From Anaeromassilibacillus sp. An200 (GTDB lineage Bacteria; Bacillota; Clostridia; Oscillospirales; Acutalibacteraceae): 64,000 bases of DNA. Under the pieces are notes generated by a model, which saw only the letters and a list, made by a program, of their open reading frames with translations, did not search any database and was not told where the DNA came from. Position 1 is the stretch's first letter. Each line of letters starts with the position of its first letter. A program made the position numbers and the translations under genes. The stretch spans positions 1 through 64,000 of the forward strand of contig NZ_NFJU01000023.1 in assembly GCF_002160025.1 (NCBI RefSeq), written 5' to 3'. Below, one piece after another: positions 45,474 through 53,705 of this stretch.

Positions 45474-45908
45474 ATGGGTAACGAAACGAAGGAGCGGCTC
45501 CCGCTGCGGATGAAGCCGGAAACCAGCCGGAGGCTGGAGCAGTGGTACGCCGCCGACAACTGCCGGAGCAAAAACGAGTTCGTGGAAAAGGCCGTCAACT
45601 TCTATGTAGACTATCTGGAGATGCAGGAAAACCAATCCCTGCTGCCCACGGCGCTCCTGGCCGCGCTGGACGGCAGACTGGGCCGGCTGGAGGATCACAT
45701 CGCCAGGCGGGAGTTCACCCGGGAGGTGGAGCTGGATCTGCTCATCGGGATCATCGCGGATGCGGTGGAGGTAGACCGGGATGACCTGAAGCGCAAACGG
45801 GCGCAGAGCGTTCGAAATGTGAGAGCCACCAACGGTCTCATCTCGCTGGAGAAGCGAGCGCGCTCCGCCGGGGAGCCAGACTGGGGTGGTGACGAATGGC
45901 CAGACTGA
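45474..45908 (+). CDS. MobC-like relaxosome accessory protein
   Basis: 144 aa from the ATG at 45474, after AAAGGAGG. The N-terminus is a ribbon-helix-helix-like segment (RLPLRMKPETSRRLEQWYAA, then SKNEFVEKAVNFYVDYL). The middle is helical and the tail acidic. It overlaps the relaxase start by 13 bp. Proteins of this layout bind oriT and help the relaxase. Confidence 0.75.
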   Translation: MGNETKERLPLRMKPETSRRLEQWYAADNCRSKNEFVEKAVNFYVDYLEMQENQSLLPTALLAALDGRLGRLEDHIARREFTREVELDLLIGIIADAVEVDRDDLKRKRAQSVRNVRATNGLISLEKRARSAGEPDWGGDEWPD

Positions 45909-47836
45909 TCCTGAAAAGCCCCTACATCAAAAGCACCGGCGGCGCGGCCGGGTATCTCCGCTACATCGCAACCCGGGAGCGGGTAGAGATTCTTCCGGAT
46001 GACCGTCCGCCCACGCGCAAGCAGGAGCAGCTCATCGCAAAGCTGGTGAAGGACTTCCCGGACACCAAAACCCTCTACGAGTATGAGAGCTGCCAGGCCA
46101 AGCCCACTAAGGCGGCGGCCTCCGCGTTCATCACCCTGGCGCTGGAATCCAACTGGGATGCGCTCCATCAGTCGGAGCAGTATATGAAGTACATCGCCAT
46201 CCGGCCCCGGGCGGAGCGGCTCGGTTCCCACGGGCTGTTCGGCGACAGCGACGGCGTGTCGCTGGAAAAAGCGATGGCAGAACTGGAGCAGTACACCGGA
46301 AATGTGTGGACGCACATCATCTCTCTCAAGCGTGAGGACGCAGCGCGTCTGGGCTTCGACAACGCCGCGGCGTGGAGAAATCTCATCCGCGCCCACCGCA
46401 ATGAGATCGCGGCGGCGATGAAGATACCGCCCGCAGACTTCCGCTGGTACGCGGCCTTCCACGACGAGGGCGAGCATCCGCACGTCCACATGATGGCCTG
46501 GTCGGCCAAACCCGGACAAGCCTACCTCTCCAAAGAGGGCATCCGTCAGATCAAGTCCAGGCTGACCAACGACATCTTCCGGGACGAGATGCTCCACCTC
46601 TACGAGCAGAAGTCGGCGTCCCGGGACGAGCTGGTGCGGCAGGCTCGGCGAGCCATGCTGGAGCTGGTGCAGGCGATGCGGGACGGTCTGTGCGACCATC
46701 CGGAGGCCGAGCAGCTCATGCAGGAGCTGGCGGTACAGCTGGGAACGGTCAAGGGCAAGAAGTCCTACGGCTATCTTCCCAAGCGGATCAAGGGGCTGGT
46801 GGACGAGATCGTGGACCAGATGGAGCGGCTCCCCATCGTGCGCCAGTGCTACGACCAGTGGCTCTTGCTCCAGGGAAAGGTGGATGGCTACTACCACGAC
46901 ACGCCCCGGGAGCGGCTCCCGCTCTCCAAGGAAAAGGAGTTCCGGCAGATCAAAAACGCCGTCATCCGGGAAGCGGAGCGGCTGCGCCTGGGCCAAGTCA
47001 CCTTCGAGGACCAGGACATGGGCCAGCGGGATGAGCCGGAGCAGTTCCGAAATGCGCCCTATGCGTACTGGACGCTGCAAGAGGTCATCCGAAATGAAGA
47101 GCTGACACTGGAGGAACGGAGCGGCGCGGTATCGGAACTGGAGAAGCTGGCAAAGGGCGGCGACCGCTACTCCCAATACCTGTTGGGCAAGCTCTGGCGG
47201 GACGGTCCTCTGCTGATCCCCGACGGGGTGAACGCTCGGTATTGGTTCGAGCAGGCCGCCCGGCAGGGGCATCCGGCGGCGCAGTACGCCCTCGCCAAGC
47301 TGTTTCTTTCTGGCGATCTGGAGGTGCGGGACACCGCGCGGGGCATGGACTGGCTGCGCACCGCTGCGGAAGGCGGAAACAGGTGGGCCATGTACCGCCT
47401 GGGCAAAGAGCTGCTCCGCGGCGAGATCACGAAACAGGACGCGGCGGGCGCCGTGGAGTGGTTCACCCGTTCCGCCGAGCAAGGCAATCCCTATGCCCAG
47501 TACCTGCTGGGCAAGCTGTACCTCATGGGAAAGGAAGTGCCCCGGGATGAGGAGCGCGCCGTTCAATGGCTGACCCGGTCGGCGGAGCAGGGGAACGAAT
47601 ACGCCCGGTACCTTCTGGACCACAGGGAGGAACAGCGTCCGCCCGATGTGATGCTGGCGGTAACGCGGCTGCTCTACCACATGAGCCGGGTGTTCCAGGA
47701 CAACTCCCTGCCCGAGTCCCGCCCCGGCGGCATCCAGATCGACCGCAAGCGGCTCAAAAAGCTGCGGGAAAAGAAGATTGCCCAGGGCCACAAACCGGAT
47801 GACCATGAGGAGCAGCAGCCCGAAATGACCATGTGA
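45896..47836 (+). CDS. MobP3-type relaxase with C-terminal Sel1-like repeats
   Basis: 646 aa. The N-terminal relaxase domain has the metal-binding three-His motif HDEGEHPHVHMMAW (about 190-203). A conserved Tyr in GYLRYIATRE is near the N-terminus (the likely DNA-linking residue). About five Sel1-like repeats occupy residues 395-560 (for example YSQYLLGKLW, AAQYALAKLF, YAQYLLGKLY). The C-terminal tail is basic. It would nick oriT and lead the strand through a conjugation channel supplied by another element, as no T4SS genes are in the window. GC-rich like the rest of the right element. Confidence 0.88.
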   Translation: MARLILKSPYIKSTGGAAGYLRYIATRERVEILPDDRPPTRKQEQLIAKLVKDFPDTKTLYEYESCQAKPTKAAASAFITLALESNWDALHQSEQYMKYIAIRPRAERLGSHGLFGDSDGVSLEKAMAELEQYTGNVWTHIISLKREDAARLGFDNAAAWRNLIRAHRNEIAAAMKIPPADFRWYAAFHDEGEHPHVHMMAWSAKPGQAYLSKEGIRQIKSRLTNDIFRDEMLHLYEQKSASRDELVRQARRAMLELVQAMRDGLCDHPEAEQLMQELAVQLGTVKGKKSYGYLPKRIKGLVDEIVDQMERLPIVRQCYDQWLLLQGKVDGYYHDTPRERLPLSKEKEFRQIKNAVIREAERLRLGQVTFEDQDMGQRDEPEQFRNAPYAYWTLQEVIRNEELTLEERSGAVSELEKLAKGGDRYSQYLLGKLWRDGPLLIPDGVNARYWFEQAARQGHPAAQYALAKLFLSGDLEVRDTARGMDWLRTAAEGGNRWAMYRLGKELLRGEITKQDAAGAVEWFTRSAEQGNPYAQYLLGKLYLMGKEVPRDEERAVQWLTRSAEQGNEYARYLLDHREEQRPPDVMLAVTRLLYHMSRVFQDNSLPESRPGGIQIDRKRLKKLREKKIAQGHKPDDHEEQQPEMTM

Positions 47837-47905
47837 GCGGCGCAGAAAATGGGCCGCAAAACAAGGAATAAAATCCCTTCCGCGGGAAGGGTGGAAAGGA
47901 ATCTG

Positions 47906-48124
47906 ATGAAACGATCCAAGTATAACTCGTTCAACGAGCTCCCTCTGATGCTGACCGTGCAGGATGTGGCCGATGTGTTGGGTATCGGCCTGGCCCACGC
48001 CTACGAGGTGGCGCACCGGAAGGATTTCCCCACCATCACCCTGGGCAGCCGCATCATCGTCCCCCGGGATAAGTTCATGGCGTGGATCGAGGAGCAGGCG
48101 GCTCAAAAGACGGAAATATTTTAG
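47906..48124 (+). CDS. Excisionase-type helix-turn-helix protein
   Basis: 72 aa from the ATG at 47906, preceded by GGAAAGGA. A MerR/Xis-like fold: LTVQDVADVLGIGLAHAYEV followed by FPTITLGSRIIVPRDKFMAW. It stands right before the integrase, 57 bp away, as expected for an Xis that directs excision of the element. Confidence 0.88.
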   Translation: MKRSKYNSFNELPLMLTVQDVADVLGIGLAHAYEVAHRKDFPTITLGSRIIVPRDKFMAWIEEQAAQKTEIF

Positions 48125-48181
48125 TAGCTATTTCCGGGATTCTGTGGTATTTGTTTGTGTTGCCGAAAGGAGGGACAACCA

Positions 48182-49411
48182 ATGGCAAAGAAACGAGCAA
48201 ACGGCGAGGGCAGCATTCGCAGAAAGCCCAACGGCCGCTGGGAGGGCAGATACACCCTGGGGATCGACCCCGCCACCGGCCGTGCCATCCAGAAAAGCGT
48301 GTCCGCCAAGACGCGGGCCGAGTGCAAGGAAAAGCTGGACCGGGCCATCCGGGACAACCGGGGCATCCCGATGGACCACAACGAGGACTACACCGTGGCG
48401 GAGTGGTGCAGGCTGTGGTTTGAAACCTACAGCAAGCCTGTGATCCGCCCCAACACCGCAAAGACCTATGAGAACATGATCGAAAACCACATCGTACCGG
48501 CCATCGGAGGAGTAAAACTCAAACGGCTCACCGCCATCCAGATCCAGCAGATGTACAACGATTCCAAGGCCAGGGGGCGGGTACAGCGGTTTGATACGCA
48601 GACCAACGCAGCCCTGTCCGGCAGTACCGTCCGGCGCATCCACATGGTGCTCTCTTCGGCGCTCAAGCAGGCGGTCAAGGAGCGGATCATCCCCTACAAC
48701 CCCTGCGACAACTGCCGCATCCCGCGCAAAGAGCACCGGGAGATGACCATCATCCCGCCGGAGAAGCTGGGGGTGTATCTCCGCGAGGCGGAGAAGTACG
48801 GCGTCCTGCCCATGTTCTTCCTGGAGCTGTCCAGCGGCCTGCGGCGCGGGGAGCTGCTGGCGCTCCTGTGGGATGACCTGAACGTGAAGGACCGCATCCT
48901 CTCGGTGAGCAAGCAGGTCACCCGCATCGACGGGGAGCTGGTGGTGACCGAGCCAAAGACCAAGAACTCCATCCGCAGGGTGGCACTGTCCCAGCAGGCG
49001 GTGGATATCCTGGTGCGGGAGCACGAACAGCATCCCGACAACCCCATCCTGTTCCCGTCGCCCCGCACCGGCGGCTACTGGAGCCCGGATGCGGTGTCCC
49101 GGATCAACCGAAAGCTGCTGGAAATGGCCGGTATCGAGGAACACGTGCGCTTCCACGATCTCAGGCACACCTTCGCTACCATGGCCCTCTCCAGCGGCGT
49201 GGACGCAAAGACCCTGTCCAGCATGCTGGGCCACTTCAGCGCCGGGTTCACCCTCGACACGTATACACACATCACCAACGAGATGCAGAGGGGCGCGGCG
49301 GAGAAGATTGGCGGCTTCATGGAAACGGCCACGGACAGGCCGGACCCTGAGCCGCCTGACCCGCCGGAGGAGAGCCGGTGTAAGGTGATCCCGTTCGAGA
49401 GGGTGGGGTGA
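48182..49411 (+). CDS. Tyrosine integrase of the right element
   Basis: 409 aa from the ATG at 48182, after AAAGGAGGG. An AP2-like arm-binding N-terminus (GEGSIRRKPNGRWEGRYTLG) is followed by a SAM-like core-binding domain. The catalytic domain has Arg in LSSGLRRGELLALLWDDL, HxxR in RFHDLRHTFATMA, His in MLGHF and Tyr in LDTYTHIT. All residues are present, so it should be active. It is last in the element, followed by a strong terminator at 49420. The attachment site could not be located. Confidence 0.93.
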   Translation: MAKKRANGEGSIRRKPNGRWEGRYTLGIDPATGRAIQKSVSAKTRAECKEKLDRAIRDNRGIPMDHNEDYTVAEWCRLWFETYSKPVIRPNTAKTYENMIENHIVPAIGGVKLKRLTAIQIQQMYNDSKARGRVQRFDTQTNAALSGSTVRRIHMVLSSALKQAVKERIIPYNPCDNCRIPRKEHREMTIIPPEKLGVYLREAEKYGVLPMFFLELSSGLRRGELLALLWDDLNVKDRILSVSKQVTRIDGELVVTEPKTKNSIRRVALSQQAVDILVREHEQHPDNPILFPSPRTGGYWSPDAVSRINRKLLEMAGIEEHVRFHDLRHTFATMALSSGVDAKTLSSMLGHFSAGFTLDTYTHITNEMQRGAAEKIGGFMETATDRPDPEPPDPPEESRCKVIPFERVG

Positions 49412-49419
49412 GAGAAACG

Positions 49420-49462
49420 AAGCCCAAGGGACAGAGGTGTGTCCCTTGGGCTTCCGTTTTGT
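49420..49462 (+). terminator. Intrinsic terminator after the right integrase
   Basis: A 14-bp perfect stem (49420-49433 with 49440-49453), 6-nt loop, then CCGTTTTGTT. It probably marks the right edge of the element's genes. Confidence 0.85.
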
Positions 49463-49505
49463 TGCTCAGAAAAGCATTGTTTTTTGCGGAGTGATTAGAA
49501 GTCGC

Positions 49506-50789
49506 TCAATTTTTGCACGGCGGTAGATAATACACTTTGTCACCTTTGGAAATCAACTGCACATCTTCAAGGTAGAAATCTGAATTATCGTGGTGCAACT
49601 CAGCGCGCCCACTGGCCTGAGAATCAATCATATATGCAGTTTTTTCGGAGATGGAACAGAAATTCCAATCATCGTTTATCAGACCAGGAATGAAATGAAT
49701 GGCTTTATCCCAGCCTTTTCTCTTTCGGCGTATCTCTGCTGTGTCGACATTGAGCCGCTTTGTGGTATCCTGATGCCACTGAGTTAGGCGGGACTGAGTT
49801 TCCTCAACTTGCTGAGTATAGGTTGGCAGCAATGCGGTACATTGCGCTCTTGAAACAGCGCCAAGATGTAGAGCGAATCTAAGGTCAGAGATCTTATGGA
49901 GCATTTCCAGTAAGGTGTTCTGATATATGTACCAGTTCTGTGCCTCTTGCAATTCTTTTTCATAGGTAGCAAAATCAAGGTCATTCTTCTTTGTGACGCC
50001 TGCCAATGTAAGGTTGGCCTGCCCTAAAAGTTTGGTGCATTCTTCCTCCAGACTATCCAATTGTGCGATTTTAGAGAGTCTCAACTCATCATTCTCAAGG
50101 ATCTCCACTTGAAACTCAGCGATTTTCTTAATATGGCTGACCAGGGAGAAAACCCGGCTTCTATATTCGTTGTCCTGGAAATCTGCAATTTTAGAGATGC
50201 CATCACTGATTTGTCCCAATTCGGCGTTGATTTGTGTCATATAATACTGACCAACGACTATAGACGCAACACCCATTGTAGCCGCAGCTGTGTTGGCAAT
50301 TACAGCGGTGCCCTTTTGTGCTTCAACTGCTACCCAATTTGCGTGTCCTTGGATGCCCTCCGCACCGTGATAAAAACCGCGAACAGCGCCATCCATTGCT
50401 CTTGAATCTGCAAGTTTTGCTCCGGCAGGAATGATTGCCCGATATAGAACTTCACCTTGAGTTTGTGCTGCCTGGACTGCGTTGTTAATTGCATTACCAG
50501 CCTGCACCAAACCAGGAACAAGGCTGTTTACTCGAGCCAAAACCCTGCTGTCAGTAATTTCAATCAGTTTGCTCTCATCGCCAATCGTTTCAGTGGGGAG
50601 CATCTCTACTTGAATCCTAAATTCTTGGGAAGCAGTATCCTGCACCATAGATGTTGCCCTGCTTGAGGTATCCGTTGATACTTCAGATGGCGATAAGCTA
50701 TTAGTGGCTTTTGTTTTTGATTTGAAAATGACTACTGCATCAATAACAACAATTGCAATGATGCATACTCCGATTATCATGTACTCCAT
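49506..50789 (-). CDS. Membrane-anchored coiled-coil protein of unknown function
   Basis: 427 aa, ATG after GGAGGTA. A single N-terminal membrane helix (MIIGVCIIAIVVIDAVVIF) is followed by a Ser/Thr-rich linker. An alanine-rich segment (about 115-190) contains small-residue runs (AVIANTAAATMGVASIVVGQ) that could insert in or lie on membranes. Long helices (about 200-350) follow, and the C-terminal 60 residues form a small beta-rich end. No enzyme motif is seen. It sits between the right integrase and tRNA-Pro, so it may be element cargo or flank. I do not recognise the family. Confidence 0.75.
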   Translation of the reverse strand: MEYMIIGVCIIAIVVIDAVVIFKSKTKATNSLSPSEVSTDTSSRATSMVQDTASQEFRIQVEMLPTETIGDESKLIEITDSRVLARVNSLVPGLVQAGNAINNAVQAAQTQGEVLYRAIIPAGAKLADSRAMDGAVRGFYHGAEGIQGHANWVAVEAQKGTAVIANTAAATMGVASIVVGQYYMTQINAELGQISDGISKIADFQDNEYRSRVFSLVSHIKKIAEFQVEILENDELRLSKIAQLDSLEEECTKLLGQANLTLAGVTKKNDLDFATYEKELQEAQNWYIYQNTLLEMLHKISDLRFALHLGAVSRAQCTALLPTYTQQVEETQSRLTQWHQDTTKRLNVDTAEIRRKRKGWDKAIHFIPGLINDDWNFCSISEKTAYMIDSQASGRAELHHDNSDFYLEDVQLISKGDKVYYLPPCKN

Positions 50790-51082
50790 ATATGGCGGTA
50801 CCTCCTTTTTGGTCTATAAAAGAGGTTGCAAATTTCGCGAAGCGGTATAAACGGAAAAAACCAGTTCCTCACCTGCTTGACAAAATTTATTATAGCGAAG
50901 ATTAGATTTGGTTTCAATTATTAAGTCATAAAGGCTTGATTCTTGCCGCTTACACCCGTTAGGGATGGGTTAGGGATTTGGTGGTTTCGGCGGTTATCCT
51001 CGCTCTTGTTCCCGCCGCTTTTCTGCTCCTAAAACCACCGCTGAACAGCAATCTCCAAAATCGCGAAAACCGAACCAAAAAC
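50790..51082. other. Spacer between membrane protein gene and tRNA-Pro
   Basis: About 290 bp without a recognisable gene, holding the upstream region of the membrane protein gene on its left. Nothing else was identified. Confidence 0.5.
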
Positions 51083-51116
51083 GCAGAAAAACCGCCTATA
51101 CAGGCGGTTTTTCTGC
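51083..51116 (-). terminator. Terminator after tRNA-Pro
   Basis: A long perfect palindrome: GCAGAAAAACCGCC and GGCGGTTTTTCTGC around a 6-nt loop. On the minus strand it stands 6 nt after the tRNA 3' end. The symmetric A and T runs could also stop plus-strand transcripts. Confidence 0.9.
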
Positions 51117-51122
51117 AAAATT

Positions 51123-51198
51123 TGGTCGGAGTGCGGGGACTCGAACCCCGGGCCTCCTGCTCCCAAAGCAGGCGCGCTACCAACTGCGCAACACCCCG
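51123..51198 (-). tRNA. tRNA-Pro (anticodon TGG)
   Basis: 76 nt with encoded CCA. Acceptor stem CGGGGTG/CACTCCG (one G-T pair), D-loop with GCGCAGTTGGTAGCGC, anticodon stem CCTGC/GCAGG with loop TTTGGGA giving anticodon TGG, and T-arm CCGGGGTTCGAGTCCCCG. Discriminator base A. Complete and probably functional. Confidence 0.97.
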
Positions 51199-51229
51199 AT
51201 ATGAAATTGTGGGACTGCCCGGGCGTATC

Positions 51230-51478
51230 CTCCCAAACGTGTGTCGGAACTTTCAGGTAGCACTCTGTTGCCCTCTTTGAACCTTTCCGCCGCTCCGGCA
51301 ATTCCTCTTTGACACTCTTTTGCCCTGCGTGTTTCAAGCAAAACTTTCTCCTTTTGGGATGGGTGTGGGATTGGATTCTGTATATTAAAAGAAGTGCCGT
51401 CCAGGGAGAGCGGTGATGGAGGGTCAGCCCCCCGCAGAGAGGGCGCAGGGAATGCGCCGCATAAACAAAGAATAGCCG
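51230..51478 (+). repeat. Dispersed ~250-bp direct repeat, copy B
   Basis: Pairs with copy A at 13697-13944 in the same orientation. It starts about 30 bp past the 5' end of tRNA-Pro and ends with the CATAAACAAAGAATAG motif. Confidence 0.85.
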
Positions 51479-51498
51479 CTTTCGCCTGCGGCCTCCAA

Positions 51499-51527
51499 TC
51501 GACAGAGCGGCCCGCCTATGGTATGAT
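51499..51527 (+). promoter_or_regulatory. Sigma-A promoter with shared core
   Basis: TCGACA, 17-bp spacer, TATGAT. The spacer and -10 (GAGCGGCCCGCCTATGG, TATGAT) repeat almost exactly at 54514-54542 before the macro-domain gene. Confidence 0.55.
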
Positions 51528-51603
51528 GAGACAAGAACGAGAAAAGCCGCCGAATGATTTCCATGGTCAGCCAGAAGAATGATGAAACAGGCAGGGCGAG
51601 AAT

Positions 51604-51924
51604 ATGAAGTTTAAGAGATATTTGCCGCCACTTATCATGTGGATCATTTTTGAAACGATCGCGGTGACATTGTGGCTTGTACTGGACAATCTATTCTATC
51701 TTTTCAACTTCTCTTATATCGGCACTGCAATCGCTGTTGGGCTGGTCTTATATCAGCAGAAGAAAAAATACGCCCGGAATGCAGTCCAGTTTGTAGTCGG
51801 CATGTATATGCTCGTCTATCTGGGGATTCTTTGCCGGGAAAATATGCAGATCGAGGGATTTTGGTACTATCTTTTCCTCGGCGTATTTGAAGCGGCGACC
51901 ATTCATTATGCCGTTGCGAAATGA
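51604..51924 (+). pseudogene. Truncated N-terminal part of a 4Fe-4S membrane protein
   Basis: 106 aa with three or four membrane helices. The stretches LPPLIMWIIFETIAVTLWL, LYLFNFSYIGTAIAVGLVLY-type text and MQIEGFWYYLFLGVFEAATI closely recall the front part of clostridial polyferredoxin-like proteins. There a 'GPLLFGRGWCGYACWTAM' segment and ferredoxin domains follow the VAK at which this protein stops. Here a stop codon comes right after HYAVAK and no Cys motif is found downstream. So the iron-sulfur part is lost and the remnant is unlikely to carry electrons. Confidence 0.65.
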
Positions 51925-51990
51925 TGTTTGGGTGCGGTAGTGAGACTATGCCCGTTGGCCCGCAATATCACATGATGAATTAAAAATGGA

Positions 51991-52027
51991 TAAAAATAGA
52001 TCCTCCCCAGTTAAGAAAAGGATCTAT
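51991..52027 (-). terminator. Intrinsic terminator of the SIR2 gene
   Basis: On the minus strand ATAGATCC and GGATCTAT (52027-52020 with 52003-51996) enclose a 16-nt loop and are followed by TTTTATCC. It lies 14 bp after the SIR2 gene stop. Confidence 0.7.
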
Positions 52028-52040
52028 ATAACAGCATATG

Positions 52041-53666
52041 TTAATTCACATTTGAATTGTCTGATAATTCTGTTATTCTTTGTTTTGCCAGGGTTGAATA
52101 AACGTGAATATCCCAAAGGGCGATACACTTTTTGAAATTTGATCTTGATTGATGGCCTTTACCGGTTATAGACAGCAAGGCAGGTTCATCTTCCAGCGCC
52201 AATTTTATAAATTGCAACAAATCATCCGGATTCATCTTGCTAAAATCACTTGTGAAAATAGTTGAAATCGTTTTGCTCAATCCATACTGCCTATAATAAT
52301 CAACTATACAAGGAAGGCGCGTATATCCTCTTTTCTTAATGGACTCTTTTTGAGAAAATGAGAGCAAATCTTTACTGGTTTTATCCAAAGAGAATTTTAC
52401 TTTATCGTTTATGCAGTCGATTGATTGACAGCGGCTGACAAATTGTCTTACAGGCCAGATTGTGCGACCATTATACAAATAAGGAATTGCCTCCTTTAAA
52501 ATCATGTCATCGTCATACTGCAAATCTGATTGACCTATGGCATATAGATACAATTCCTCTGCCTTTATCCCTCTATACCCGACTTTCCCGAATTTACCAT
52601 AAACCCCAACACCTACGACAAAATCAATATCTTGACTATCGTCTTCAATGTTTGTAGCAACATATAATTTTTCTGTAGGCTTATTTGTTTTTACCAATTC
52701 ATACAGTTGACTTTTTATACGGCGAAGAGCTTTTACATCGTATTTCACCGTATTATCTAAAATGGCTGAATATAATATGGAGTAATCAAACAGTTTAATA
52801 TTCTCCATAATTATCGTTTTTCCGTTATCAAAGTCGAACTGCCTTTCGCTGATTCCTTCTTCTTTTGGGTCTTCTGTCCACTCAATAAAAATCAGTCTCT
52901 TTTTCAACTGTTCCAATTGGCTGTTTTCAAGGCACTCTGAAATAGAACGCAATATGCGGCGAATATTGGGGTCGCTAACACTATATCCAAGGAAAATAAT
53001 AGGACGTTCTAAGAAAAGAGTTAGTATTTTTGAACTCAAATATGCACTTTTCCTAACAAACAAGTCATAATCATGCGAGTTAATTACTATAGAATCGGGC
53101 TTTGAGCAACAGCCATGTATCTTGTATATTTCTGCAACTTCATAAATTGTAGAAAACAACAATTCATTTTGGCCAATGTATGGTTGAAAATGATCTTTAC
53201 CAAAATTGTTTTCAAGAAACAAATCATAATTAGTAGTAATAATACAACTGATATTTTTATTGCCAATTTCCTTGAATAGAGTTATCTCATCAGAATATTT
53301 TTGCTGAATCGACTTGCTTTTTTCTTTGAAATAATCTGCAATACAAAACTTAAACGGAGAAATTTTTGCAGCAATATCTTCAGCATGAGTTTTTCTACTT
53401 TCGGCATATCTATCCTCTGTAAAAAAGGCATCATTAAAATCAGCCTCTATATAATCTGCGATTTTAGGATAAATCATATCCGAACACTCTCTGCATTCTC
53501 GCTCGGCCTTGCTATAATAATATTCATACGGTGACTTGACACAATATAGCCGTAAGAGACCTTCCCAGTTAGGAAGATCTAAGTATCTTCGTGTAAGCCC
53601 TGATCCAACAAAAAGAACAGGTAGCGCAGGGGCATTAGACAACATCTGAATAATTTGCTCTCTCAT
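52041..53666 (-). CDS. SIR2-domain defence protein
   Basis: 541 aa from the ATG at 53666, with GGGAG upstream. The N-terminal SIR2-like NAD-binding domain spans about residues 10-260: LFVGSGLTRRYLDLPNW, CIITTNYDLFLENNF, EIYKIHGCCSKPDSIV and IIFLGYSVSDPNIRRILRS. The TTNYD and IHG motifs are those of the prokaryotic SIR2_2 group used in anti-phage systems, where NAD+ is broken down on infection. The C-terminal 280 residues match nothing I know and may be the sensor. No partner gene is nearby, so it may act alone, as DSR-type proteins do. AT-rich relative to its neighbours, suggesting transfer. Confidence 0.85.
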   Translation of the reverse strand: MREQIIQMLSNAPALPVLFVGSGLTRRYLDLPNWEGLLRLYCVKSPYEYYYSKAERECRECSDMIYPKIADYIEADFNDAFFTEDRYAESRKTHAEDIAAKISPFKFCIADYFKEKSKSIQQKYSDEITLFKEIGNKNISCIITTNYDLFLENNFGKDHFQPYIGQNELLFSTIYEVAEIYKIHGCCSKPDSIVINSHDYDLFVRKSAYLSSKILTLFLERPIIFLGYSVSDPNIRRILRSISECLENSQLEQLKKRLIFIEWTEDPKEEGISERQFDFDNGKTIIMENIKLFDYSILYSAILDNTVKYDVKALRRIKSQLYELVKTNKPTEKLYVATNIEDDSQDIDFVVGVGVYGKFGKVGYRGIKAEELYLYAIGQSDLQYDDDMILKEAIPYLYNGRTIWPVRQFVSRCQSIDCINDKVKFSLDKTSKDLLSFSQKESIKKRGYTRLPCIVDYYRQYGLSKTISTIFTSDFSKMNPDDLLQFIKLALEDEPALLSITGKGHQSRSNFKKCIALWDIHVYSTLAKQRITELSDNSNVN

Positions 53667-53705
53667 ATCAACATCTCCCAATCCACTTTACAATGTCAAG
53701 ATTTC

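Noticed and set aside
45695-48106. 803-aa open frame on the minus strand
   Set aside because: It lies opposite the MobC and relaxase genes, whose motifs are clear, and is an artefact of GC-rich codons. No ribosome site and no family features.
48128-49270. 380-aa minus-strand frame opposite the integrase
   Set aside because: Shadow of the integrase gene, which has all catalytic residues.
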